A stretch of DNA of 37,158 nucleotides from Candidatus Viridilinea mediisalina (lineage in GTDB: Bacteria; Chloroflexota; Chloroflexia; Chloroflexales; Chloroflexaceae): positions 1-37,158 of the forward strand of contig NZ_NQWI01000048.1 of the NCBI RefSeq assembly GCF_002532535.1, read 5' to 3'. Made by a program: the position numbers and the translations under genes. Every line of letters starts with the position of its first letter. Position 1 is the stretch's first letter. The notes beneath the pieces are model-generated. The model saw nothing but the letters and a program-made list of their open reading frames with translations, made no database searches and was not told where the DNA came from. Below are positions 30,673 through 37,158 of the stretch, in pieces.

Positions 30673-31042
30673 CGCCGCTCTCCTCAGTCAGGCGCTGCAT
30701 CATACTCAGCCCCTTCTCAAGGTTTAGGGCAGTGAGCACGCGCGGCAGCTCGAGACCTAACTCGACCAGCGTGATCGCCACAGCCGGCTGAAGGCCAGTC
30801 AGCACGACTCTAGTACCCATAAGCCCAGCCATTGCGGCAATATCCGCAATCAGGCGACCGATGAAGCTATCAACAACATCCAGGGCTGTAAGGTCAACGA
30901 TCACACCTTTGGCGCGAGTGTCGTGGATTTTTTGGAGCAGGTCGTCTTTGAACTGCACGGCTGAGGCGTCGTGCAGCGCCACCTGGATGGAGGCGATCAG
31001 AATATCGCCAATCTTCAGGATGGGGATACGCAGGCTATCCAA
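30659..31042 (-). CDS. rsbS: STAS-domain switch protein, RsbS type
   Basis: A 127-residue single STAS domain. LTALDVVDSFIGRLIADIAA carries the Ser phosphorylated by RsbT, and TGLQPAVAITLVELGLEL is the characteristic C-terminal helix region of RsbS. Start is TTG 31042 with GGGAGG six bases upstream; an ATG just before it is in another frame. In stressosomes RsbS forms the scaffold with RsbR and holds RsbT inactive. The family 2 element ends 62 bases upstream, where the promoter or a further rsb gene would be expected. Confidence 0.9.
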   Translation of the reverse strand: MDSLRIPILKIGDILIASIQVALHDASAVQFKDDLLQKIHDTRAKGVIVDLTALDVVDSFIGRLIADIAAMAGLMGTRVVLTGLQPAVAITLVELGLELPRVLTALNLEKGLSMMQRLTEESGDDAA

Positions 31043-31103
31043 ACCATTCCTCCCTGGCCATCGGGGAACCCAATGGCGGCTGGCAGGTCGGTGCGCTGAT
31101 TAC

Positions 31104-31210
31104 CCTAGAAGTTGTCTGAAAAGCCGGGGGCACGCGTTGGAGTGCCGGCTTTAGCCGGCTAAAGCCGGCACTCCAACGCCAAACCATAGACTTTTCAGAT
31201 AGCCTCTTAG
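31104..31210. mobile_element. MITE-like element, family 2, copy 3 (107 bp)
   Basis: It starts CCTAGAAGTTGTCTGAAAAG and ends CTTTTCAGATAGCCTCTTAG around the GTTGGAGTGCCGGCTTTAGC palindrome. It lies in the short gap between rsbS and the kinase-like gene, upstream of rsbS. Confidence 0.8.
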
Positions 31211-31286
31211 TCCATAAGCAACGCAACAAGGCTAACAAATGATCGAAGTGCTGGCGCGGGGCAATCCGCACCGTGGTTATTATATC

Positions 31287-32000
31287 TTACCCTAGAGCTG
31301 TTACGAGAGCGAACACCGTAGCTCCACTGAGCAGCGGCACCGTCAGATTGTCGGTACCGTGGGGGGCAATGCCTTCGCCAACTGTAGCGACGAGGGCGGC
31401 CACGAGGGCGGCCACAAAGGCGACACCGAGACTAAGAGGGGCAGTAAGCGGACTCAGGGCCGAGCCCGGGACAAGCAGGATGGTCAAGAACATGGCCAAG
31501 AAGGAGGCAACAAACATTGCTGCCGAACCCTCCCAAGAGCGGCGTCCGCCCCAGACGACATAGTGATGACGCCCAAAGCGCCGTCCTAGCACCGAGGCAC
31601 TCGAATCGCCCCAAGTCATCGCCATCGTCCCGGCTGCGGCCACAAAGCCAAGGTCGTTCGGCGAGTCGGTGCGCCAAAAGAGCCCAAAGAGAATCGTAAT
31701 CGAAAGCGCAAAATAGACCGTACCGGGGGTACTATCTGCCGAATCCATCGCTTCCAGCACCTTATAGCGCCAGAGGAAATAGTTGATCACGATAAACGAG
31801 GCAAAGGGAATAACCCCAATATACCAATTATCAAAGAGGGCCAAGACCCCAAAGACCCACATCCCGGCACCGACATGAACGATCTTGCGCGTAAAGTCTT
31901 GCGGGTAGCCGCGCCAACGGCGCACCAATTCTGCCAAAAAGAGCAGACCACCAGCATAGGCATACGAGAGAAAGAGCCCAATCCAGTCCTGAGTTGTCAT
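31287..32000 (-). CDS. Dolichol/phytol kinase-like or CDP-diacylglycerol synthase-like membrane protein
   Basis: A 237-residue membrane protein with six to seven hydrophobic helices. RKIVHVGAGMWVFG near residue 40 and the later TWGDSSASVLGRRFGRH and GGRRSWEGSAAMF blocks are the pattern of the DGK1/SEC59/VTE5 group, kinases of polyprenols, diacylglycerol or phytol, related to phosphatidate cytidylyltransferases. In a phototroph it might rephosphorylate phytol or geranylgeraniol, but no pigment gene is here to support that. ATG 32000 is chosen: the promoter at 32036-32064 would start transcripts near 32029, which excludes the upstream TTG at 32036. Confidence 0.82.
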   Translation of the reverse strand: MTTQDWIGLFLSYAYAGGLLFLAELVRRWRGYPQDFTRKIVHVGAGMWVFGVLALFDNWYIGVIPFASFIVINYFLWRYKVLEAMDSADSTPGTVYFALSITILFGLFWRTDSPNDLGFVAAAGTMAMTWGDSSASVLGRRFGRHHYVVWGGRRSWEGSAAMFVASFLAMFLTILLVPGSALSPLTAPLSLGVAFVAALVAALVATVGEGIAPHGTDNLTVPLLSGATVFALVTALG

Positions 32001-32035
32001 AGCACTAGCCCGTGCAGAGCGCGGTTCCCCGCTCA

Positions 32036-32064
32036 ACTATACCGCTTGAAGCGAGCTACGTCAA
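32036..32064 (-). promoter_or_regulatory. Promoter of the dolichol/phytol kinase-like gene
   Basis: On the minus strand TTGACG (32059-32064) and TATAGT (32036-32041) lie 17 bases apart, near consensus, about 30 bases upstream of ATG 32000. Confidence 0.75.
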
Positions 32065-32115
32065 TGTTATACCACCGGAGGTAACGTTGACATAGCTCTA
32101 GGGGCATCCCACCCC

Positions 32116-32144
32116 TTGTCAGGTATGCCACAACATGCTATACT
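32116..32144 (+). promoter_or_regulatory. Promoter of the tRNA-Leu gene
   Basis: TTGTCA (32116-32121), 17 bases, TATACT (32139-32144). Transcription would start about six bases before the mature tRNA. Confidence 0.8.
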
Positions 32145-32156
32145 CCCCAAGAGTAG

Positions 32157-32241
32157 GGGGACGTGGCGGAATTGGCAGACGCGCATGACTTAGGATCATG
32201 TGCCGCAAGGCGTGCGGGTTCAACTCCCGCCGTCCCCACCA
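32157..32241 (+). tRNA. tRNA-Leu, anticodon UAG
   Basis: Acceptor GGGGACG (32157-32163) pairs with CGTCCCC (32231-32237), and the discriminator A and CCA are encoded. The anticodon stem CATGA/TCATG encloses CTTAGGA, anticodon TAG. The long variable arm (GTGCCGCAAGGCGTG) marks a type II tRNA, as expected for leucine, and the T arm CGGGTTCAACTCCCG is intact. It reads CUA and, by wobble, other CUN codons. Confidence 0.97.
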
Positions 32242-32245
32242 GAAA

Positions 32246-32305
32246 CAAGACGGCGCTCGTATCTGGGAGTTGTTGCAACCCAAGCCAGATCGGGCGTCGT
32301 TTTGT
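32246..32305 (+). terminator. Probable terminator of the tRNA-Leu gene
   Basis: GACGGCGC pairs with GCGTCG and TCTGG with CCAGA in a long interrupted stem, followed by TTTTG near 32298. Confidence 0.6.
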
Positions 32306-32454
32306 TAGTTGAAGCGCCAGGGCTCGATCAGGATCTTGGGCAAGAATAAGTATCTCCACTTGTGATTGGGGAGTTTTCCGCAGGGGAGCTACCAAGATTT
32401 GCTTGGCCATGAGGCATTGCTGCTTGCTCACGTAAGACAAGGTTTTAGGATTAC
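32306..32454. other. Gap between the tRNA terminator and the inverted repeat
   Basis: No gene is supported. A minus-strand frame from 32410 (starting MAKQILVAPLRKTPQ) runs into the antisense of the tRNA and is not convincing. I see no other structure. Confidence 0.4.
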
Positions 32455-32611
32455 TTTACAGTTTGGTCTCCGACGGAGTGCCGACTTATGGTCTTCCAGT
32501 AAATAATCCGCTAACCAGACCTCGCAGATCTGGCATATCTATCAGGTCTAGTCCGTGCCGCGACACCGGATTAATTTCTGGAAGACCATAAGTCGGCACT
32601 CCAACTGTAAA
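32455..32611. repeat. Long imperfect inverted repeat, related to family 2
   Basis: Left arm from TTTACAGTT (32455) through GAGTGCCGACTTATGGTCTT to AATCCG (about 32510). Right arm from CGGATTAAT (32567) to ACTGTAAA (32611). The central 55 bases contain a smaller AGACCT/AGGTCT pairing. GGAGTGCCG and CGGCACTCCAAC match the family 2 core, so this may be a diverged or composite relative. Confidence 0.7.
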
Positions 32612-32734
32612 GGTGAAAGGCCGTTTCTGAAACCTTATCTAAAGACACAAGATGTGGTAGCACGGGAAAGTCTTGGGAGTGTACCACTGGCTTGTGATGG
32701 CTGAGCTTGGCGAATCTACCACAAGCCAACGGCA

Positions 32735-32915
32735 CCACGTCGTTGGCTGAGCGCCTGTCGAAGCCAATGACGTGGTACCGTTGGCTGAGCCTGTCGAAGC
32801 CAACGCGCCACGTCGTTGGCTGAGCCTGTCGAAGCCAATGACGTGGTACCGTTGGCTGAGCCTGTCGAAGCCAACGCGCCACGTCGTTGGCTGAGCCTGT
32901 CGAAGCCAACGCACC
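32735..32915. repeat. 71-bp tandem repeat built from the TTCGACAGGCTCAGCC motif
   Basis: Units start at the CCACGTCG sites at 32735, 32808 and 32879, two complete and one partial. Each complete unit has two GTTGGCTGAGCCTGTCGAAG modules with complementary flanks (CCACGTC and GACGTGG), so each can fold into a cruciform or hairpin. The first unit has an extra GC. Confidence 0.85.
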
Positions 32916-32928
32916 ACATCCTAATGTG

Positions 32929-33105
32929 CTATTGCACCAGAGCATGGCCTTGCAACTCGCGCAGCGCCTCGCGTGCTTCGGCGAGATCGCGTGGCATGCC
33001 CATGCGCTCGAAAAGATCAATCGCTTCGTTGAGCGCGGCTTGGGCCACTGCGAAAGTTCCCTGTTTTTGGTGCAGACGCGCCATCAAGCGCACAGAGTTC
33101 CATAA
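32929..33105 (-). pseudogene. Out-of-frame C-terminal remnant of the STAND NTPase
   Basis: Directly after the frame of the 33017-34582 gene loses sense, another minus-strand frame reads on from about 33110 to the TAG at 32929-32931. It has helical, TPR-like text: WNSVRLMARLHQKQGTFAVA, then ALNEAIDLFERMGMPRD and LREL. About 58 residues are open without a start codon. This looks like the true C-terminus of the NTPase shifted by one base. Confidence 0.7.
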
Positions 33106-34582
33106 ACTCGTCGTAACGCTGCTGTTGATACGACCATCTCATCACCCAGAAGGTGTTGTCTTGCTCCATATCAAGCAGTGACAATTTGTCAACGTCATTG
33201 GGACAATACCCAATTTGGCGAACGAGTTTCAAATACCAGATAACCCAACGATCACGCGCTTCGCGTTCCAAGGCTGGTTGTTGTAATAATTGAGTTGTCG
33301 CAAACGCTCGCACCAGCGGGTGAAGCGCGTAGCGCACCGGGCTACCAAGATCGCTCTGGTACACGTCGAGCAGGGCGAGATCTACGAGGCGTTCGCGATC
33401 AAAGGCGAAGCCGTGCGCGTCGGCGCTGGCGCTGAGTGCGTCGGCGCTGGCGCTGGTGGGAAAGAAGGTGGCAACGAGCAGGATGCGCCGCGCCGCTTCG
33501 TCGAGCAGCGCCCATGCGCGCGCAAAGAGATCGTCAAAGAGTTCGCCACGCGCCGCGTAGAGGTCGTCTACCACCTCCTGGAGCGGGCGCCGCTCATACT
33601 TGATCAGGCCCAAGGTCATGGTGATGGCTTTGGGGTTGCCGCTCGTAGCCATGAGCAGCGGGTCGAGTTGCTGGCGGGCGCTGACCAGTTGCTCGATGCG
33701 GAGTTGGCGCAACCGCTGCTCAACCAATGTCCACGCCTCCGCTTCGCTCATGCCGCGCAGCTCGACCGGCCAACTGCTGCGCCATTCGCGGCGATATTCG
33801 CGGGTGGTGATCAGGGCTTTGCTCGGTTCTGGCAAGCGGAGGAGCCACGTCAGTAGCGCACTGTCGTTGATGGTCTCGAAGTTGTCTACCACCAGCAACA
33901 CTCGTTGACGACGCAAGAGTTGTTCCACTTCGTGCTGCTTCTCGCTGTGGGCAAACTGCGTAAAGCCGGGGTAGTTGAGCGTGCGCGCAACCGTATCGAG
34001 CACCACGCTGAGGTTGGTGGTGCCGGGGCGATCCTTGTCACTCACCCAGACCAGCGCGTCGCAACGGGGATGCGTGGCGGCATCGTGGAGACACGCGGCG
34101 GCAACTTCGCGGGCGAGACTCGTCTTGCCGTTGCCGCCCATGCCGACAATGAGGACGGCGGCGCTGCGTTGTTGCAGGCCATCGAGCACCTCAGCGAAGG
34201 CTTGTTCGCGCATGACAAACTGGCTATAGGTAGGAGCCGGCAGATTCTCATAGACGCGCGGCGGGCGCGGGCGGGCCGGCCCAAGTGGGCAGAGTTGCTC
34301 CACCAGCCGCTCAATCTGAGGGTAGCGTGCGGCATGCAGGAAGCGTTCGAGCCACTCACGCGCAAAGAGCCCCCGGCGGATAGCCGCCTCAGCAATCACC
34401 TCAATCGTGCGCGGCTCAGGCGGCAGGTAGCCACTCTTGTAGCGTTGCAACGCCGAGCCAGCCAAGCCCACCTGTTCGGCCAGTTCCTCTTCAATGCATG
34501 GGGCGGTCTTGCCCTCATAGGTGGCAATGCTATTGATGGCTATCTTCAGCAGGCGGCCAAAGGTTTCGTTGCGCTTAGGCAT
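33017..34582 (-). CDS. STAND/NB-ARC-type NTPase with N-terminal helix-turn-helix, frameshifted near the 3' end
   Basis: A 521-residue signalling NTPase. Residues 1-90 contain a small helical, XRE-like region (EELAEQVGLAGSALQRYKSG). The NB-ARC core has Walker A VGMGGNGKTSLARE, Walker B VLLVVDNFET, sensor LITTREYR and a winged-helix segment ending in YALHPLVRAFATT. The start at ATG 34582 has GAGGAG seven bases upstream. After QQRYDEFMEL the sequence turns into unlikely text (CALDGASAPKTGNFR) and stops. A neighbouring frame continues with a plausible helical tail, so one base is probably extra, or two lost, near 33095-33115. STAND proteins act as regulators or in defence and cell death; the role here is unknown. 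Confidence 0.8.
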   Translation of the reverse strand: MPKRNETFGRLLKIAINSIATYEGKTAPCIEEELAEQVGLAGSALQRYKSGYLPPEPRTIEVIAEAAIRRGLFAREWLERFLHAARYPQIERLVEQLCPLGPARPRPPRVYENLPAPTYSQFVMREQAFAEVLDGLQQRSAAVLIVGMGGNGKTSLAREVAAACLHDAATHPRCDALVWVSDKDRPGTTNLSVVLDTVARTLNYPGFTQFAHSEKQHEVEQLLRRQRVLLVVDNFETINDSALLTWLLRLPEPSKALITTREYRREWRSSWPVELRGMSEAEAWTLVEQRLRQLRIEQLVSARQQLDPLLMATSGNPKAITMTLGLIKYERRPLQEVVDDLYAARGELFDDLFARAWALLDEAARRILLVATFFPTSASADALSASADAHGFAFDRERLVDLALLDVYQSDLGSPVRYALHPLVRAFATTQLLQQPALEREARDRWVIWYLKLVRQIGYCPNDVDKLSLLDMEQDNTFWVMRWSYQQQRYDEFMELCALDGASAPKTGNFRSGPSRAQRSD

Positions 34583-34807
34583 GCGAAGGCTCCTCGTGAT
34601 CCGTCGCTCTTCAGCGCCGTGGCCCATGCCGCAGCGGAGATACTAGAGAGTATGCCTTCATAGCGCACCGAGATTTCGGTGTAGATACGCCGAGGTTTCG
34701 GTGTTGTCTTCCCCCCAATACCTTGTCCATAAGACGGGTTTCTTGACGCAAAGGCGCAAGGGCGCAAAGTTTTCGGCGGTAGCTGTGCCAATCAACACGC
34801 ATTGCCC
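34583..34807. other. Gap with small repeated hairpins
   Basis: Two neighbouring inverted repeats, ACCGAGATTTCGGT (near 34667) and CCGAGGTTTCGG (near 34690), form a direct repeat pair in the STAND gene leader. No gene is supported here. Confidence 0.4.
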
Positions 34808-35653
34808 TTACTGGTTCATCGTTGCCGCAAACCAGCGCCGAATCAATTCAACCTGAAAGCGGTAGCCGCCATCAACGAATTCGATGAGATCACGCTGTTG
34901 CAGAAGATGTATTGCTGAGTCAAGAGATGAACCTACAAGTGGTTCCAGTGTAGCGCGTGGTGTACTCACTTCTGGGCCAGCGGTCGCGATTGTGCGCAAA
35001 ATCGTCCGTCCAGAGGCGTCAATCTGATTGTTGGCAATGTCGGCAAAGAACATATCGCCACTCGCCAGCGCTTCGGGGATGGCGTCTTCTACATCATTCA
35101 GTGTAGCTAGGCGGCGTATAGCGGGATCGTGCATATTCTTCAGAGCAACCACTTCAGCACAGAGCAGTTGTACCAAGAAGGGGTGGCCCCGCGTCAAGTC
35201 AAGGATGGATTGACTGGCGGCTGGTTCATAACGTAGCGCAAAATCGGCAACCGGGCGCTCAATCAATTGGCGTGCCTCCTGCTCATGCAAATAGCCAATC
35301 TGCACCACCTGCACATTGATCAGATAGCTGGCCCAACGCCGAAATTCGTCAATCGTGTGGGAGCCAGCGAGTAGGATTTTGAAGCGAGGCCGATGCTGGA
35401 TAATATGACGCAAGCTACCCAACACGCGCTCCTCATCGAAACGGCCATGGTTCAATGCACGATCCAAGGCCTCAAACTCATCCAGCATCAACAGACCACT
35501 CGCGCTCCCCAGGGCGCTCTCGACTTCACCGAGCCACTCATCAAAAGTTCCAAAGGGATCACGTTCAAGCATCTCACGCGTCAAGGGAGGCAAGTGCAGA
35601 TCACGTTGTTGACGAGCCGATTCCCGCATGCTGCGTGCCATGTGGTACCACAT
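34808..35653 (-). pseudogene. 5'-truncated AAA/STAND-like ATPase
   Basis: About 281 residues of an ATPase of the COG1672/Orc-like kind that lacks its N-terminus. The Walker B GLLMLDEFEALDRAL, a sensor-like KILLAGSHTIDEF, a lid helix region (RGHPFLVQLLCAEVVAL) and a C-terminal winged helix (LLQQRDLIEFVDGGYRFQVE) are present. No P-loop precedes them. In frame, a stop lies about 30 bases upstream of ATG 35653, and transposon-like DNA begins soon after, so the first 100-200 codons are probably lost. ATG 35653 may not be a real start. Confidence 0.75.
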
Positions 35654-35701
35654 TCCGGCATGGTCATTCGCCTTGTGTTACCCAAATAACTTAACATACA
35701 G

Positions 35702-35720
35702 TGTACTTGTGACAATAAGC
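35702..35720. other. Possible terminal sequence of the adjoining transposon
   Basis: TGTACTTGTGACAATAAGC begins with TGT and a GTGACAATAA segment, like the ends of Mu/TnsB-type and some IS elements. It lies between the truncated ATPase and the truncated transposase, where the element edge is expected. The matching opposite end is not in the window. Confidence 0.35.
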
Positions 35721-35824
35721 CTGCTATCGGTGCGCTTTAGTCTTGTGCGTGTAAAGGGTTTCTCTGTGCCTTGCAAGGAGCGGTTTTTGATGCTCATGCC
35801 TCTTCGGTGCCCACGCTTCTACCT

Positions 35825-35866
35825 CCCCCAAGTGGGCGCGCAGCGGAGCCCGCGCCCACTTGGGGG
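35825..35866. terminator. 16-bp inverted repeat after the transposase gene
   Basis: CCCCCAAGTGGGCGCG (35825-35840) and CGCGCCCACTTGGGGG (35851-35866) form a perfect stem with a ten-base loop, eight bases downstream of the transposase stop. There is no T tract. Confidence 0.6.
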
Positions 35867-35873
35867 CTTGGCC

Positions 35874-36962
35874 TCACAAATACTCGGTAAAAACGTCAAT
35901 ATCTGTCAGGTGATCTGCGTTTAACGATTCTGGCATTGCGTAGATTTCGCCCGTCTCGGCATCAAGTAGGATACATCCATCTGGCGTATGTTTTACGGCA
36001 AGCCCTTTGGGGTATTCTGCTACCTTGCGCTTGAGTCGTTTGGTCATTTGGCGGGTATATGCCTCTTCATCGAATCGCTTGGGGCCGCTTGTAAGCTCTA
36101 CGGCTTCTGGGTCAAGATTAACCTTGATCCATCTTACGCCGTTAACCTTGGTGCCGCTATCCTTATGGTTGAATTTCCCAATAACCTTACGGTCAACGGT
36201 TACCGTGCCTTCCATAGTGGCCCAATTGATGGCAATCTCACAGTAGTTTCCGGCTACGTGTGGGTCTAGTTCGTAGCACTCGCTTGTAACGCGGTTCTGT
36301 GCAATGCCTCTGCCGTCGATTCTTCGCCAATAGGCAAGGGTGCCGTATCGTTCGGCCTTTACCTTGCTGGTGCGTGGTGCTTTCACGTCAAGCTGCTGGT
36401 AGGTTCCATGCTTGCATGGCTCTTCATGCTGTAGTGAGCTATGGGGCCGATTCGTGTTGTAGGTGTGGATGAACGCTGCAAGGGCTTTGCGGGCTTCGTC
36501 TATGGTCTGTTCGGCAAGCTTGTTTTCGCTGATGAATTCTTGCTGGAGCGTGTTATTAAACGCTTCGATCTTGCCGTTTCGCTCTGGTTCGCCTTCGGGT
36601 ACGTAGATAATGCACTCGGTTCCCAAGTTGAACGCGGTTTGTACGGTTGGCCCTAGCGTGAGGTGTCCAGATCGGATTAACCCGATTCCGTTGTCAAGCT
36701 TTTGGTCGCGTGGTGCCCCCCCAAGTGCTTGGTAGCAGCGTGTTAGCGCCCATGGGATGTATCGGACGTAGTTTTTCGGTAGTATCTCGGCCCAAACAAT
36801 TCTACTTATATCATCAATGCAAGCAAAGATAACGTATTGTTCTTTCCCAATAAGAAACGGGCCTTTGATGTCGGCAAGATAGAGATCGCCATGCTTGCGC
36901 GGGTGGCTTCTCTGCCAAATGCGGAGTTTGTTTTTCTTTACGCTTGGTCGTAGGGTATCCTC
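35874..36962 (-). pseudogene. DDE integrase-type transposase with Mu-like C-terminal domain, N-terminally truncated
   Basis: The first usable start codon is TTG 36626, but the same frame is open and clearly coding to about 36962: KKNKLRIWQRSHPRKHGDLY, then LADIKGPF (first Asp), VIFACIDDISRIVWAE, KLDNGIGL (second Asp) and PERNGKIEAFNNTLQQEF (Glu). RPHSSL closes the rve core. The last 150 residues form a basic beta-rich tail (YWRRIDGRGIAQNR, TVTVDRKVIGKFNHKD) like Mu/TnsB-type transposases. The N-terminal helix-turn-helix is missing: beyond GEDTLRPSVKK the frame has no sense and stops at 37011-37013. It was probably cut by the neighbouring IS66-type element. Confidence 0.82.
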
Positions 36963-37018
36963 TCCAAAACCACTGGGCGGTGCGTGACGGCGTGGTGAAG
37001 TTCTGGTAGACTACCTGT

Positions 37019-37158
37019 ATGCAGATTCCTGACATCAACCCCGATACCATTCCTGATGTGGCCACGCGCCAGATCGTGATCCAGTTGCTGAACGTCATTG
37101 AGACGCTCGCCGCTGAGAACGCGGCGTTGCGCGTCGAGAACCAGCAACTGCGCGATGA
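37019..37158 (+). CDS. IS66-type transposase, N-terminal part (runs off the window)
   Basis: The first 46 codons of a plus-strand gene starting at ATG 37019. IPDVATRQIVIQLLNVIETL followed by AAENAALRVENQQLRD is a leucine-zipper-like coiled coil, the typical N-terminus of IS66-family TnpC proteins in Chloroflexota. The gene is cut by the window edge, so zinc-finger and DDE domains cannot be checked. The left end of this element must lie between about 36962 and 37018. Confidence 0.7.
   Translation, partial: MQIPDINPDTIPDVATRQIVIQLLNVIETLAAENAALRVENQQLRD

Noticed and set aside
32138-32440. 100-residue minus-strand frame containing VGTAGVEPARL
   Set aside because: It is the antisense of tRNA-Leu. 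This text is a well-known false protein produced by reading tRNA genes backwards.
32735-32915. CRISPR array
   Set aside because: The 71-bp units are direct tandem copies without variable spacers.
36814-37098. 94-residue minus-strand frame including GYPTTKRKEKQTPHLAEK
   Set aside because: It overlaps the transposase remnant in another frame and the IS66-type gene on the other strand; the DDE text is in a different frame.

Overview
The window looks like chromosomal DNA of a Chloroflexota bacterium, probably a filamentous relative of Chloroflexales. This is inferred from gene content and style, not from a marker gene. Supporting points are an ArsA-like protein with a C-terminal HSP20-like domain, a DnaJ-HspR operon, an RsbS-RsbT pair, a secreted protein ending in an FLPVIV-type tail, an IS66-type transposase, and very dense intergenic repeats. 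The DNA is moderately GC-rich.

Layout. (1) 1-2504, minus strand: a compact three-gene unit, ArsA-like ATPase, short-chain dehydrogenase, XRE regulator. (2) 2592-8450, plus strand: arginine biosynthesis, argG, a histidine phosphatase gene, argJ, argH and a short GNAT-type N-acetylglutamate synthase. argG is preceded by a promoter, a 34-residue Arg-rich leader peptide and mutually exclusive RNA hairpins, a complete-looking arginine attenuator. (3) 8664-11521, minus strand: an O-antigen ligase-like membrane protein and a dnaJ-hspR operon whose promoter carries a HAIR-type operator. (4) 11906-13613: a small PLDc_N membrane protein overlapping a K+/H+ antiporter gene. (5) 13703-20340, plus strand: branched-chain amino acid synthesis, ilvB, ilvN, ilvC, a four-helix-bundle protein and leuA, headed by a Leu/Ile/Val-rich leader peptide and a textbook attenuator. 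(6) 20696-24105, minus strand: PcrA/UvrD helicase and a methyltransferase, with a possible small RNA between them. (7) 24418-28302: glycosyltransferase and polyprenyl sugar-phosphotransferase (exopolysaccharide), and a convergent secreted protein. (8) 28633-32241: a second histidine phosphatase, an RDD membrane protein, RsbS/RsbT switch proteins, a dolichol/phytol-kinase-like membrane protein and tRNA-Leu(UAG). (9) 32242-37158: an accessory, decaying region with repeats, a frameshifted STAND NTPase, a 5'-truncated ATPase, a truncated DDE transposase and the start of an IS66-type transposase.

Repeats are the second theme. At least three MITE-like families, a palindrome family with a fixed GTGTTGGCGGC core, a three-hairpin module, and several short-period tandem arrays fill nearly every gap between genes. 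Five stop codons lie in or at the edge of repeats. Both amino-acid operons are controlled, by inference, through ribosome-sensing attenuation: one by arginine, the other by branched-chain amino acids.
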